Positions 7,724 through 16,747 are shown, counted from the first letter of the stretch. The stretch: 64,000 bases of DNA from Nocardioides sp. URHA0032 (GCF_000620645.1 NZ_JIAV01000019.1:1-64000), one strand, 5' to 3'. Notes: generated from the letters alone by a model not told the origin. Numbers and translations are program-made.

Positions 7724-7839
7724 CGATTCGTCCGAACGCAGAGGTGACCGGCCGCAGGACCCGATTTCGCGCTCGCGCGCGAGTTTGAGAGACTGGACGT
7801 CGGCCCTCGGGCCAGACACGTCCGATCAGGAGGAACATC

Positions 7840-7914
7840 ATGGGCAAGACCGGCCGCAAGCGCCGCGCTCGCAAGAAGAAGGGCGCGAACCACGGCAAGC
7901 GCCCCAACGCCTGA
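7840..7914 (+). CDS. Ribosomal protein bL37 (24 residues)
   Basis: A 24-residue, extremely basic peptide (MGKTGRKRRARKKKGANHGK, ending RPNA) behind a perfect AGGAGG (7828-7833). The ANHGKRPNA ending is the signature of the actinobacterial ribosomal protein bL37, found in the large subunit near the decoding region in mycobacterial ribosome structures. It is easily missed because of its size. A strong terminator follows at 7928-7959. In other actinobacteria this gene also lies next to sigR/rsrA. Confidence 0.92.
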   Translation: MGKTGRKRRARKKKGANHGKRPNA

Positions 7915-7927
7915 GCGCGAAAGAGAC

Positions 7928-7959
7928 AGAACCCCCGAGCCTTCCGGTTCGGGGGTTCT
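7928..7959 (+). terminator. Intrinsic terminator-like hairpin after bL37
   Basis: AGAACCCCCGA (7928-7938) pairs with TCGGGGGTTCT (7949-7959): 11-bp stem, 10-nt loop, then a weakly T-rich CTCGTTCGT. It lies between convergent genes (bL37 and rsrA) and may stop both. Confidence 0.8.
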
Positions 7960-7977
7960 CGTTCGTCCGGGGGTCGG

Positions 7978-8268
7978 TCAGGGGGTCTCGCGGATCTCCA
8001 CCTGGACCTGGCGGATTCGCAGCAGCACCCGCTGGCGCAGCTCGTCGGGCGCGGCCTCCGCGCAGGATCGGGCCACGACCGACTTCACGGTCCGCTGGAG
8101 GTCGTACTTCTCCAGGCACGGGTTGCACTGGTCGAGGTGGATGCGCACGGCCGAGCAGTCGGCCGCGTCCAACTCGTTGTCGAGGAAGTAGACGATCTGC
8201 TCGAGGAAGTCGGCGCACTCGGCGAGCGAGGGGTCCGAGCCCATGTGGTGATCGGCCTCGTGGGTCAT
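7978..8268 (-). CDS. rsrA: Zinc anti-sigma factor RsrA/RshA
   Basis: A 96-residue redox-sensitive anti-sigma factor. The zinc ligands C18, H44, C48 and C51 keep the same spacing as Streptomyces RsrA C11-H37-C41-C44, including H-x3-C-x2-C. Oxidation forms a disulfide, releases zinc and frees the sigma factor. The gene overlaps the sigR stop by ATGA (8265-8268), so it is made together with SigR. It ends 18 bp beyond the bL37 terminator. Confidence 0.95.
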   Translation of the reverse strand: MTHEADHHMGSDPSLAECADFLEQIVYFLDNELDAADCSAVRIHLDQCNPCLEKYDLQRTVKSVVARSCAEAAPDELRQRVLLRIRQVQVEIRETP

Positions 8269-8900
8269 GACGCGCCTCCGTCCCGGCCGACCGTGAGCAG
8301 GTCGTTGTCGCGCACGTAGTCCGAGAGCATGTCGCGCAGCTGGCGCCGGCCCCGGTGCAACCGGGACATGACCGTGCCGATCGGGGTGTCCATGATCTCG
8401 GCGATCTCCTTGTAGGCGAAGCCCTCGACGTCGGCGAGGTACACCGCGAGCCGGAACTCCTCCGGAAGGCGCTGGAGCGCGTCCTTCACCTGGGAGTCGG
8501 GCAGGTGCTCGAGCGCCTCCATCTCGGCCGACCGTAGCCCGCTCGAGGAGTGCGACTCCGCGCGGTGCAGCTGCCAGTCCTCGACGTCCTCGGACATCGA
8601 CTGCTGCGGCTGGCGCTGCTTCTTGCGGTAGGTGTTGATGAAGGTGTTCGTCAGGATGCGGTACAGCCACGCCTTGAGGTTGGTGCCCGGCCGGAACTGG
8701 TGGAAGGAGGAGTACGCCTTGGCGAAGGTCTCCTGCACCAGGTCCTCGGCGTCCGCGGGGTTGCGCGTCATCCGCATCGCGGCGGAGTAGAGCTGGTCCA
8801 GGAACGGCAGCGCGTCGCGCTCGAAGCGCGCGGTGCGCTCCGCCTCCGACTCGGTGGCGACGTCGACATCCTCGGGGGTGGGGTCAGTGGGGTCTGTCAT
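8265..8900 (-). CDS. sigR: ECF sigma factor SigR/SigH (thiol-oxidative stress)
   Basis: A 211-residue ECF sigma factor with region 2 ([30 protein letters not shown]) and region 4 ([32 protein letters not shown]). It directs the thioredoxin/mycothiol response in actinobacteria. ATG 8900 is chosen because GGGAGA precedes it and the length fits the family. In-frame GTG 8954 and ATG 8948 would add 16-18 residues; Streptomyces SigR likewise has a longer form from an upstream start. A perfect SigR promoter lies upstream at 8957-8982. Confidence 0.93.
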   Translation of the reverse strand: MTDPTDPTPEDVDVATESEAERTARFERDALPFLDQLYSAAMRMTRNPADAEDLVQETFAKAYSSFHQFRPGTNLKAWLYRILTNTFINTYRKKQRQPQQSMSEDVEDWQLHRAESHSSSGLRSAEMEALEHLPDSQVKDALQRLPEEFRLAVYLADVEGFAYKEIAEIMDTPIGTVMSRLHRGRRQLRDMLSDYVRDNDLLTVGRDGGAS

Positions 8901-8956
8901 CGTCTCCCAGACTAGCCCGGTCGTGGGGCGTTCGAGCACTGCCAGCATGTTCACGG

Positions 8957-8982
8957 AACGCCTCAGACCGGGCGCTCATTCC
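8957..8982 (-). promoter_or_regulatory. SigR/SigH autoregulatory promoter
   Basis: On the minus strand GGAAT (8982-8978), exactly 18 nt, then GTT (8959-8957) matches the SigR/SigH consensus GGAAT-N18-GTT. It sits in the last codons of the upstream hydrolase gene. Transcription would begin near 8950, just past the possible GTG 8954, so messages from this promoter use ATG 8948 or, more likely, ATG 8900. Confidence 0.82.
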
Positions 8983-9607
8983 CCGCGACCTCGCGGATCA
9001 CCCACTCGAGCGTGGACTCCACGATGATCTCGAGGGCCTCCGCCTGGGAGCAGTCGCCGCTCCTCGGCACCCGGAACGAGTGGTCCGCGCCCGGTACGAC
9101 GGCGAGGTCGATCTCCGGCGGGAACTCGTCGGGCCGTCCCATGGTGTCCCGCTCGCCCTGGATCACCAGCGTCGGCACCCGGGCCCCGAGGAGCTCGGGG
9201 AGCCGGGACTTCTCCGGCTTCCCGGGCGGATGGAGCGGGAAGGCGAGCGCGAGGCACCCGCTCGCCCCCAGGCTCCGTGCACACCGAGCCGCGGACCGGG
9301 CGCCGGCGCTCCGGCCGCCGACCACCAGGGGCGTCCGGGTGCGCAGGTGGTCGGCCGCCGCGGTCAGTCCGGCGTCGAGCGTCGGCGGCGGGGTGGCGAC
9401 CTTGCGGCCGGCGACCCGCCACGGCTGCTCCAGGCGGACGACGGTGATGCCGTTGCGAGGGAGGTTGGTCGCGAGCGCCTCGAGGTCCGCGGTGTCGATG
9501 CCGACGCCGGCCCCGTGGCTGAGCAGCAGGGTCGCGTACGGCGTCCGCGCCCGGTCGGTCACCAGGCGGGCCTCGCCGTGCGGCGTGTCGATCCGGCGCT
9601 CGGTCAT
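8963..9607 (-). CDS. Alpha/beta hydrolase (dienelactone hydrolase/KANL3-Tex30 type)
   Basis: A 214-residue alpha/beta hydrolase. The oxyanion region is [10 protein letters not shown], the nucleophile serine is in [10 protein letters not shown], the acid is in IQGERDTMG, and the histidine is in VPGADHSF. No signal peptide is seen, so it is cytoplasmic. The substrate is unknown. It starts 7 bp after the SRAP gene on the same strand, so the two form an operon. Its 3' end contains the sigR promoter. Confidence 0.82.
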   Translation of the reverse strand: MTERRIDTPHGEARLVTDRARTPYATLLLSHGAGVGIDTADLEALATNLPRNGITVVRLEQPWRVAGRKVATPPPTLDAGLTAAADHLRTRTPLVVGGRSAGARSAARCARSLGASGCLALAFPLHPPGKPEKSRLPELLGARVPTLVIQGERDTMGRPDEFPPEIDLAVVPGADHSFRVPRSGDCSQAEALEIIVESTLEWVIREVAGNERPV

Positions 9608-9614
9608 GGCGCGG

Positions 9615-10361
9615 TCACGACCCCTCCAGCGGGAGCGGCTCGAGCAGCTCGGGACCGTTGTTCCGGACGTTGCTGACGAGCGGGGAGACCGGGTAGGCCT
9701 CCAGCGCCCCGGGCGCGGCCGGGACCAGCAGGTCCAGCAGTCCGTCCTTCGGCCGCCGCGGGTCGAGCCAGTCCGACCAGCGGTCCCGCTCCACCATGAG
9801 CGGCATCCGGTCGTGGATGTGGCCGAGGTCGTCCTCGGCGTCGGTCGTGATCACCGTGCAGGTCCAGCGGAACCGGTCCTCGGCGTCGTCCGCCTTCGTC
9901 GGGTCGCGCCAGATCTCGTACAGCCCCGCCATCGCGAGCACGCCGTGGTCCTTGGGACGGATGAAGAACGGCTGCTTGCGAGGCTTGCCGGCCGGGGTCA
10001 GCTCCTCGGTGGGGTACCACTCGAAGTAGCCGTCCGCGGGCAGCAGGCAGCGCCGGGCCGCGAACGCCCGCTTGTACGCCGGCTTCTCGGCGACGGTCTC
10101 CATCCGGGCGTTGATCATCCGGTTGCCGATCGAGGGGTCCTTCGCCCAGGACGGGACGAGCCCCCAGGTCAGCACCCGCAGCTGGCGGGCCGGCGGCTCC
10201 TCGGACTCCTTCGACGGCGGCCGCTCGACGACCGCGTAGACCTCCTTGGTCGGCGCGACGTTGTAGTCGGCCTCCAACGGGGCGGGGATCCGCACGTCGG
10301 CGATGTCGAACTCCTCGACGAGGTCCTCGGGGCGCCGGCTGGACGCGTAGCGACCGCACAT
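9615..10361 (-). CDS. SRAP/YedK family abasic-site processing protein
   Basis: A 248-residue SOS-response-associated peptidase (SRAP) protein, the bacterial HMCES/YedK relative. C2 in MCGRYA becomes the N-terminal residue and forms a thiazolidine crosslink with abasic sites in single-stranded DNA. N34 (YNVAPT), the glutamate in GYFEW (E114) and H183 in HIHDRMP complete the active site; INARMET is the usual conserved motif. TAGGGT (minus, 10369-10374) lies 7 nt before ATG 10361, suggesting a leaderless transcript. In M. tuberculosis the SRAP gene Rv3226c also lies between sigH and aroA. Confidence 0.93.
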   Translation of the reverse strand: MCGRYASSRRPEDLVEEFDIADVRIPAPLEADYNVAPTKEVYAVVERPPSKESEEPPARQLRVLTWGLVPSWAKDPSIGNRMINARMETVAEKPAYKRAFAARRCLLPADGYFEWYPTEELTPAGKPRKQPFFIRPKDHGVLAMAGLYEIWRDPTKADDAEDRFRWTCTVITTDAEDDLGHIHDRMPLMVERDRWSDWLDPRRPKDGLLDLLVPAAPGALEAYPVSPLVSNVRNNGPELLEPLPLEGS

Positions 10362-10387
10362 ACCCGCAACCCTAGAGGGCGGGACCG

Positions 10388-11116
10388 TCAGGCGCGGGTG
10401 AGCTCGTCCAGGAGCCGGCCCGCCGCCGCGTCGGAAGCGGGGAGGCCCTCGATCCAGACCCGGGTGCGCGGGACCGAGCCGCTGTCGAGCATCTGGCGGA
10501 GCAGGCCGACCCGGCGGGCGATCCGGTCGTCGCGATCGGCGAGCACGACGACCCGCCCGGGGCCGACGTGGCCGATGGTCTCGGGCCCGCGGAAGACGGT
10601 GCGCGCCGTGTCGCCGAGCTGGGCGACATGCATGGCCCGGGCCAACACGTCGTCACGGCCGGACGCGGCCTCCGGGTACGGCGGCGCCGCGACGACCACC
10701 AGCGCGTGGTCCCCGTCGTGATCCGCGCGGTAGACGTCGGAGATCCGGCTGCGCAGGTGGGCCAGCGTCGAGAGGCCGGTCAGCGGGTCGTTGCAGGACA
10801 GGTCGTTGAGGTAGCCGAGCATCGCGTCGCTCCAGGCCACCGCGAGCGCCCGTGTGTACGCGTGCGCCGGCTCGGCGCCGAGCACGAGGCGGGTGGTGGT
10901 GGCGAGGCCGTCGAGGGACTCCGCCAGAGAGACGCCGTCCCGGGCGAGGGCGGCCCCGGCGACCTCGCAGGCGACCGTGCCCGACCCCGAAGCAAGAGCC
11001 TCCCCGACCGCACCGAAGCGGGGCGGCAGGGCCGCGCGTCGCTCCGATGACAGTTCCCGCTCCGCTTCGGGGTCGCCCGTGGCCCCACGTCGCCAGTGCG
11101 TCGTGAACCTTCCCAC
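10388..11116 (-). CDS. Degenerate GGDEF-like protein
   Basis: A 242-residue soluble protein. Residues 110-125 (DPLTGLSTLAHLRSRI) match the start of diguanylate cyclase domains (DPLTGLxNRxxL), but the NR pair is replaced by ST and no GGDEF or inhibitory RxxD motif is found later, so cyclase activity is very unlikely. A sensing or protein-binding role is possible. It is divergent from the ECF sigma gene at 11229 across a 112-bp gap with a perfect inverted repeat. Confidence 0.65.
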   Translation of the reverse strand: MGRFTTHWRRGATGDPEAERELSSERRAALPPRFGAVGEALASGSGTVACEVAGAALARDGVSLAESLDGLATTTRLVLGAEPAHAYTRALAVAWSDAMLGYLNDLSCNDPLTGLSTLAHLRSRISDVYRADHDGDHALVVVAAPPYPEAASGRDDVLARAMHVAQLGDTARTVFRGPETIGHVGPGRVVVLADRDDRIARRVGLLRQMLDSGSVPRTRVWIEGLPASDAAAGRLLDELTRA

Positions 11117-11181
11117 GGTGGCTCCCCCTCGTTTGGTCTGCCGCGGATGAAACGGGCCCGCTCCGGGTCCATGACGCGAAA

Positions 11182-11208
11182 GCCGAAAGATTTCCGTGAT
11201 CTTTCGGC
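11182..11208. repeat. Perfect 10-bp inverted repeat between divergent genes
   Basis: GCCGAAAGAT (11182-11191) and ATCTTTCGGC (11199-11208) are exact reverse complements with 7 nt between. The 17-bp centre-to-centre spacing is typical of a dimeric operator. It lies between the GGDEF-like gene (minus) and the ECF sigma gene (plus), so one regulator could control both. Confidence 0.8.
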
Positions 11209-11228
11209 GGCTCGCGCGTTGTAGGTAC

Positions 11229-12578
11229 GTGGCCAGCCACCTCGTGACCGTCGACGGTCCTCCGAGCGACGGTGAGTTGATCTCGCTGGTGCGCGCCGGG
11301 GAGACCGACGCGTACGGCGAGCTCTTCTCGCGCCACGTGCTCGCCGCACGCCGGCTCGCACGCCAGCTCGTGTCCGCGGGCGAGGTCGACGACCTGGTCT
11401 CCGAGGCGTTCGCGAAGGTGTTGGTGGTGCTCCAGCGCGGCGGCGGACCGGACCTCGCGTTCCGCGCCTACCTCCTCACCGCCGTACGCCGCCTGCACGT
11501 CGACCGGATCCGGGTCGGCGCGCGCCTGCACACGACCGCGGACCTCACGCCCTTCGATCCCGGCGTGCCGTTCCGCGACACGGCGGTCGAGGGGTTCGAG
11601 AACGCCGCGGCCGCCCGGGCGTTCGGGTCGCTCCCCGAGCGCTGGCAGCTCGTGCTCTGGCACACCGAGGTCGAGGGGCAGAAGCCGGCCGAGGTGGCGA
11701 CCCTGCTCGGCATGTCGCCGAACTCCGTCTCGGCGCTCGCCTACCGGGCCCGCGAGGGCCTCCGCCAGGCCTATCTCTCCATGCACGCCCAGGACGTCGA
11801 CGACGACGCCTGCGCCCGGACCAGGGCGAACCTCGGCGCCTACGTCCGCGGCGGCCTCTCCCGCCGCGACTCGGCGCGGGTCGAGGAGCACCTCGAGGAG
11901 TGCCGCCAGTGCGCTGCGATCTACCTGGAGCTCACCGAGGTGAACTCCCGCCTCGGCGCCCTGCTCGCGCCGCTGCTGCTGGGCGCCGCCGCGAGCGCGT
12001 ACCTCGCCTCGGCCGCCGGTGGTGGCACGGCCGTGGCCGGCGGCGGCGTGGTGGCCCTGCTGGACCGGGCCCGGGACGCCGTGATGGCGCACGGGCCGAC
12101 CGCGGCGATCGCCGGCGCCGCGGCCTCGGCCGTGGCAGCCGGGCTCCTGCTCACCCTGCACCAGGGCGCCGGGAACGTGCCGGCCGCCGAGGACCTGCCC
12201 TCGGCGCAGGCGTCGCCGTCGCTGGGCGCTTCCACCGCGCCGGTCCACCGCGACCGGTCCGGTCCCGGCCCAGCCGGCTCCCGGGACCGCTCCGTCACTG
12301 CCGACGAGCCGGGTCCGGGGCCGGGCTACGCCGCTCCCACGGCTGGGCCGAGCGGTCCCCCGACCGCTCCCCCGACGGTGCCGCCCTCCGGCTCGCCCAG
12401 CGCTCCGCCGCCGACGTCGCCGCCGCCCACGCACCCGCCGTCAGCGCCACCGCAGTCGCCGCTGGTCCAGCTCGACGTGGACGTCTCGGTCGGCCCGGGT
12501 GGGATCGGCGCCTCGGTCGGCGGTGGGGTGCTCGGCCAGCAGCTGCCCACGATCGGGGCGACGGTCCCCGTCCCCTGA
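11229..12578 (+). CDS. ECF sigma factor fused to zinc-finger/transmembrane anti-sigma-like tail
   Basis: A 449-residue protein. Residues about 20-185 are an ECF sigma factor (region 2 DAYGELFSRHVLAARRLARQ; region 4 LPERWQLVLWHTEVEGQKPA, SPNSVSALAYRAREGLRQ). A zinc-finger anti-sigma motif follows (H221-x3-C225-x2-C228), then two hydrophobic segments (about 243-262 and 293-311) and a long Pro/Ser/Thr-rich tail. This architecture is known for some actinobacterial ECF groups with C-terminal extensions (such as ECF52), in which the sigma activity is held at the membrane. GTG 11229 is chosen; GTG 11196 falls inside the upstream palindrome and GTG 11244 is another option. There is no separate anti-sigma gene next to it. 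Confidence 0.85.
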   Translation: MASHLVTVDGPPSDGELISLVRAGETDAYGELFSRHVLAARRLARQLVSAGEVDDLVSEAFAKVLVVLQRGGGPDLAFRAYLLTAVRRLHVDRIRVGARLHTTADLTPFDPGVPFRDTAVEGFENAAAARAFGSLPERWQLVLWHTEVEGQKPAEVATLLGMSPNSVSALAYRAREGLRQAYLSMHAQDVDDDACARTRANLGAYVRGGLSRRDSARVEEHLEECRQCAAIYLELTEVNSRLGALLAPLLLGAAASAYLASAAGGGTAVAGGGVVALLDRARDAVMAHGPTAAIAGAAASAVAAGLLLTLHQGAGNVPAAEDLPSAQASPSLGASTAPVHRDRSGPGPAGSRDRSVTADEPGPGPGYAAPTAGPSGPPTAPPTVPPSGSPSAPPPTSPPPTHPPSAPPQSPLVQLDVDVSVGPGGIGASVGGGVLGQQLPTIGATVPVP

Positions 12579-12623
12579 CCGCCGTGCGACTGCCGTCAGG
12601 GGCGTCGGGGTACACAGGAGACC

Positions 12624-13118
12624 ATGACCGTCAGCAGACTGATCGCCCGCCCGATGCTCGCGTCCATCTTCCTGGTCGGCGCCGCTGGCGCCCTGAAGAA
12701 CAGCTCAGCACCCGCCGCGAAGGCCGACGCGGTCACCTCCCGGCTGGTGCCGCTGGCGCGTAAGGCCGGCATCCCGCTGCCGGAGGACCCCGAGACGCTC
12801 GTGAAGCTGAACGCCGGTGTCCAGATCGGCGCGGCGCTCGCACTCGCCATGGGCCGTGCGCCGCGGCTCTCGTCCGCGGTCCTCGCCGGCTCGCTGATCC
12901 CGACCACCGCCGCCGGCCACCGGTACTGGGAGGCCGACGACAACGCGACGCGCAGCCAGCAGCAGCTGCACTTCTTCAAGAACGTCGCGATCATCGGCGG
13001 CCTGATCATCGCCGCCGGCGACACCGAGGGCCGGCCCGGCGTGGCCTGGCGGACCCGGCACGCCGCGAAGGACGCCCGTCGCGAGGCCAAGCTCCTCAAG
13101 GCGAAGGTCACCTCCTGA
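12624..13118 (+). CDS. DoxX family membrane protein
   Basis: A 164-residue protein behind AGGAGA (12615-12620), with the DoxX pattern: a first helix (IARPMLASIFLVGAAGALKN), a middle helix starting VKLNAGVQIGAALALAMGRA, and FFKNVAIIGGLIIAAGDTEG near the end. DoxX proteins are integral membrane proteins, some tied to redox defence in mycobacteria; the role here is unknown. The C-terminus is strongly basic. It ends 21 bp before aroA, which has its own -10 element. Confidence 0.8.
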   Translation: MTVSRLIARPMLASIFLVGAAGALKNSSAPAAKADAVTSRLVPLARKAGIPLPEDPETLVKLNAGVQIGAALALAMGRAPRLSSAVLAGSLIPTTAAGHRYWEADDNATRSQQQLHFFKNVAIIGGLIIAAGDTEGRPGVAWRTRHAAKDARREAKLLKAKVTS

Positions 13119-13139
13119 CGCCTCGGTAGGCTGCGGCTC

Positions 13140-14399
13140 GTGACCGAGCCCTGGCCCGCACCCCGCGCCCGACACCCCGTCGACGCGGTCGTCACGCTGC
13201 CCGGGAGCAAGTCGCTCACCAACCGCGCGCTGGTGCTGGCCGCGATCGCCGACGGCCCGTCGGTCGTCCGCCGGGCGCTGCGCTCGCGCGACACCACCCT
13301 GATGGCGAGCGCGCTGACCTCGCTCGGCGCGGAGGTCGACACCTCGGGCGTGGACTGGCGCGTGACGCCCCGCGCCTTCACCACCGACGCGGCCGTCGAC
13401 TGCGGGCTGGCCGGGACCGTGATGCGGTTCGTGCCACCGGTGGCGGGGCTCTCGACCGGCACCGTCTCTTTCGACGGCGACGAGCACATGCGGCAGCGAC
13501 CCGTGGGCGAGATCCTCGGCGCTCTGCGCACCCTGGGCGTCGACGCCCGCGGGGAGTCGCTGCCGTTCACTGTGCACGGGACCGGGTCGGTGCGCGGCGG
13601 CACGGTCGTGGTGGACGCGTCCGCGTCGTCGCAGTTCATCTCCGCGCTGCTGCTGGCGGGCGCGCGGTACGACGAGGGCGTCGACGTGCGCCACGACGGC
13701 AAGCCCGTGCCGTCGCTCCCCCACATCGACATGACCGTCGCGATGCTGCGCGAGCACGGCGTCGAGGTTGACGACGCCGACGCTAACCGCTGGCGGGTCG
13801 CGCCGGGCCCGGTCCGCGCCGTCGACCACGTGATCGAGCCGGACCTCTCGAACGCCGCCCCGTTCCTCGCCCTCGCGGCCGTGTCCGGCGGCACGGTCGT
13901 GGTGCGTGACTGGCCGCGGCAGACGACCCAGGCCGGCGACGCGCTCCGGGACATCCTCACGGCGATGGGCTGTGAGGTGTCGTTCGTCGACGAGGGGCTC
14001 CGGGTCACCGGCAGCGGCACGCTGCTCGGCATCGACGTCGACCTGCACGACGTCGGCGAGCTCACCCCCGCCGTCGCGGCCCTGTGCGCGCTCGCGGAGG
14101 CGCCGTCCCACCTGCGCGGCATCGGGCACATCCGCGGCCACGAGACCGACCGCCTCGCGGCGCTCGCGACCGAGCTCGGCGGACTGGGCGCCGCCGTCAC
14201 CGAGCACCCGGACGGGCTCAGCATCGAGCCCGCCCCCCTGCACGGCGGGGTGTTCCACACCTATGCCGACCACCGGATGGCGCACGCCGGCGTGATCGTC
14301 GGTGCGGCGGTCGAGGACGTGCTGGTCGAGGACATCGCGACGACCGACAAGACGTTCCCGGACTTCGCGGACCTCTGGTCGGGGCTGATCCCCGCATGA
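13140..14399 (+). CDS. aroA: 3-phosphoshikimate 1-carboxyvinyltransferase (EPSP synthase)
   Basis: A 419-residue EPSP synthase: joins phosphoenolpyruvate to shikimate-3-phosphate in the aromatic amino acid pathway. [11 protein letters not shown] (about 21-31) binds substrate; [10 protein letters not shown] and [17 protein letters not shown] are family motifs; DHRMAHAG lies near the end. GTG 13140 is set by TAGGCT at 13127-13132, 7 nt upstream, fitting a leaderless start. The stop overlaps the rsgA start as ATGA, so the two are coupled. aroA next to rsgA is conserved in actinobacteria. Confidence 0.96.
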   Translation: MTEPWPAPRARHPVDAVVTLPGSKSLTNRALVLAAIADGPSVVRRALRSRDTTLMASALTSLGAEVDTSGVDWRVTPRAFTTDAAVDCGLAGTVMRFVPPVAGLSTGTVSFDGDEHMRQRPVGEILGALRTLGVDARGESLPFTVHGTGSVRGGTVVVDASASSQFISALLLAGARYDEGVDVRHDGKPVPSLPHIDMTVAMLREHGVEVDDADANRWRVAPGPVRAVDHVIEPDLSNAAPFLALAAVSGGTVVVRDWPRQTTQAGDALRDILTAMGCEVSFVDEGLRVTGSGTLLGIDVDLHDVGELTPAVAALCALAEAPSHLRGIGHIRGHETDRLAALATELGGLGAAVTEHPDGLSIEPAPLHGGVFHTYADHRMAHAGVIVGAAVEDVLVEDIATTDKTFPDFADLWSGLIPA

Positions 14400-15385
14400 C
14401 GGGGCGCTACTCCGACCAGGACGTCGAGCACTACGACCGCCCGCGTCGGCACACGCGCCCCCGCACCAAGGAGCGACCGACGTACGACGACGCGGTGGAC
14501 GGCGTCGTCGTGACCGTCGACCGCGGCCGGTTCACGCTGCTCGTCGACGACCACGTCGTGCTGGCGATGAAGGCTCGGCCGCTGGGTCGCAAGGGCGTGG
14601 TCGTCGGCGACCGGGTCCGGGTCGTCGGCGACACCTCCGGGCAGGACGGCAGCCTGGCGCGGATCGTGGAGGTCGTGGAGCGCACCACCGTGCTCCGGCG
14701 CACGGCGGACGACGACGACCCGGTCGAGCGGGTGATCGTCGCGAACGCCGACCAGCTCGTCGTGGTGACCGCGCTCGCCGACCCCGACCCGCAGCCGCGG
14801 CTGATCGACCGGGCGCTGGTCGCGGCGTACGACGCGCGGATGCAGCCGCTGCTGTGCCTGACCAAGTCCGACCTGGCCGACCCCGAGACCCTGCTCGTCA
14901 CGTACCGCTCGCTCGGGGTCCCCTGGGTCGTCACCCGGCGCGGCGGCGACCTGGCCGAGCTGCGCGACCGGCTGCGCGGGCGGACCAGCGTGCTCATCGG
15001 CTCCAGCGGGGTCGGCAAGTCCACGCTGGTGAACGCGCTGGTGCCGGACGCCGGGCGCGACGTCGGCCACGTGAACGCCGTGACCGGGCGCGGCCGCCAC
15101 ACCTCGACCTCGGCGTACCTCCTGGAGCTGCCCGGCGGGGCCGGATGGATCGTGGACACGCCGGGCATCCGGTCCTTCGGCCTCGCGCACGTGCAGCCCG
15201 AGCACCTCATCGAGGCGTTCCCGGACCTCGACGAGATGACCGAGGATTGCCCACGCGGGTGCACGCACGGCACCGACGAGCCCGAGTGCGGGCTGGACGA
15301 GGCCGTGCGGAACGGCACCGCCGACCCGGTCCGGGTGGAGTCGTTCCGCCGGCTGCTGGCCGCGCGGAGCGAGCCGGCGTACTAG
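14396..15385 (+). CDS. rsgA: Ribosome small-subunit GTPase RsgA
   Basis: A 329-residue circularly permuted GTPase that checks late 30S subunit maturation. An OB-fold (about 35-95) precedes the GTPase domain, whose motifs come in permuted order: G4 LTKSDL, then the P-loop GSSGVGKST, then DTPG. The C-terminal zinc domain has [18 protein letters not shown] with the expected Cys/His ligands. It starts inside the aroA stop (ATGA) and its stop overlaps the convergent DUF2231 gene at CTAG. Confidence 0.94.
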   Translation: MTGRYSDQDVEHYDRPRRHTRPRTKERPTYDDAVDGVVVTVDRGRFTLLVDDHVVLAMKARPLGRKGVVVGDRVRVVGDTSGQDGSLARIVEVVERTTVLRRTADDDDPVERVIVANADQLVVVTALADPDPQPRLIDRALVAAYDARMQPLLCLTKSDLADPETLLVTYRSLGVPWVVTRRGGDLAELRDRLRGRTSVLIGSSGVGKSTLVNALVPDAGRDVGHVNAVTGRGRHTSTSAYLLELPGGAGWIVDTPGIRSFGLAHVQPEHLIEAFPDLDEMTEDCPRGCTHGTDEPECGLDEAVRNGTADPVRVESFRRLLAARSEPAY

Positions 15386-15825
15386 CCGGATCGGCCCCAC
15401 ACGGCGCGGGCGCCCGCCTCCCCGGTGAGGAAGACCCAGACCAGCAGCGCGACCGCGGCCACGGCGAGCAGCACGTCGAGGACGACGCGCGGCGCCCCGC
15501 TGCGGGCGTGCACGGAGCCCGCGGCGATCGCGACGGCGCCGAACCCGAGGCTCACCCGGAGCAGCTGCCGGCCGCGGTGCTCGTGCACCGCGACCTGCGG
15601 GCTGGACCGCAGCTCCGGCTTGCTGTCCAGGAAGGTGCCGCCGGTGAGGTACGCCACCACGATGGCGCCGGTGGCGACGCCCGCGAGCGCGAGCATCGGC
15701 CACCGCAGCCGGTCCCGCCAGCGGGGCACCGCGACGTACAGCCCGGCCGCGACCGCGGCGAGGGGTCCGAACACGACGGCCGCGTGCACGACGAGCGGGT
15801 GCAGCGGGAGTCCGTTGATCTCCAT
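15382..15825 (-). CDS. DUF2231-type membrane protein
   Basis: A 147-residue protein with four hydrophobic helices and the start MEINGLPLHPLVVHAAVVF typical of the DUF2231 family (conserved HPLxVH). Some family members sit with heme or redox proteins, but no function is established. ATG 15825 is preferred over GTG 15837 because the conserved N-terminus begins there. It converges with rsgA, sharing 4 bp. Confidence 0.8.
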   Translation of the reverse strand: MEINGLPLHPLVVHAAVVFGPLAAVAAGLYVAVPRWRDRLRWPMLALAGVATGAIVVAYLTGGTFLDSKPELRSSPQVAVHEHRGRQLLRVSLGFGAVAIAAGSVHARSGAPRVVLDVLLAVAAVALLVWVFLTGEAGARAVWGRSG

Positions 15826-15877
15826 GCCGGGCCACACGGTCCACCACCCCGGGGCGTTCAGTCACTAGTGTGAGGAG

Positions 15878-16747
15878 GTGCCCAAGACGGACTACACCGA
15901 CGACCTGCGCCTCGCGCACGTCCTGGCCGATGACGCCGACTCGATCACCGAGAGCCGGTTCCGGGCGCTCGACCTCCACGTGATGAGCAAGCCGGACCTG
16001 TCGCCCGTCACCGACGCCGACCAGGCCGTCGAGGAGTCGATCCGGCGCACGCTCTCGCGGGTCCGCTCGCGGGACGCGGTCACCGGCGAGGAGCACGGGT
16101 CCACGGGCCACAGCCAACGCCGCTGGGTGATCGACCCGATCGACGGCACCAAGAACTTCGTCCGCGGCGTGCCGGTCTGGGCGACCCTGATCTCGCTGGT
16201 GGTCGACGAGGAGGTCGTGCTCGGCGTGGTGTCCGCGCCGCTGCTCCAGCGCCGCTGGTGGGCCTCGAACGGCAACGGCGCCTGGACCGGGCGGTCGCTG
16301 CTCAAGGCGATCCCCTGCCAGGTGTCCGACGTCCGGCGGCTCGAGGACGCCTCGCTCTCCTTCGCCTCCCTGTCCGGGTGGGACGAGCGGGACCGCCTCG
16401 ACGACTTCCTGTCGCTGATGCGGCGGTGCTGGCGGACCCGGGCGTACGGCGACTTCTGGTCCTACATGCTGCTCGCGGAGGGCGCGGTCGACATCGCCGC
16501 GGAACCCGAGCTCGAGGTCTACGACATGGCGGCCCTGGACGTCATCGTCCGCGAGGCGGGCGGCCGGTTCACCTCGCTGGACGGGAGCGACGGCCCGTTC
16601 GGCGGCAACGCGCTGGCCACGAACGGCCACCTGCACGAGGCCGCGCTGTCGTTCCTGGGCACGTTGCCCGACGACGACGACGACCCCGACGTGCGCCGGA
16701 CCGGGCCCGGCTCGGTCTCCGACCTGCGTGACCGCCGCCGCGACTGA
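15878..16747 (+). CDS. hisN: Histidinol-phosphatase (inositol monophosphatase family)
   Basis: A 289-residue IMPase-family enzyme corresponding to actinobacterial HisN, which dephosphorylates histidinol phosphate. Metal-binding motifs are GEEHG, DPIDGTKNF and YDMAALDVIVREAGG. The C-terminal DDDDDPD run is probably a disordered tail. TAGTGT (15866-15871) sits 6 nt before GTG 15878, with GAGGAG filling that gap, so either a leaderless or a short-leader start would work. In other actinobacteria hisN is also near aroA and rsgA. Confidence 0.9.
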   Translation: MPKTDYTDDLRLAHVLADDADSITESRFRALDLHVMSKPDLSPVTDADQAVEESIRRTLSRVRSRDAVTGEEHGSTGHSQRRWVIDPIDGTKNFVRGVPVWATLISLVVDEEVVLGVVSAPLLQRRWWASNGNGAWTGRSLLKAIPCQVSDVRRLEDASLSFASLSGWDERDRLDDFLSLMRRCWRTRAYGDFWSYMLLAEGAVDIAAEPELEVYDMAALDVIVREAGGRFTSLDGSDGPFGGNALATNGHLHEAALSFLGTLPDDDDDPDVRRTGPGSVSDLRDRRRD

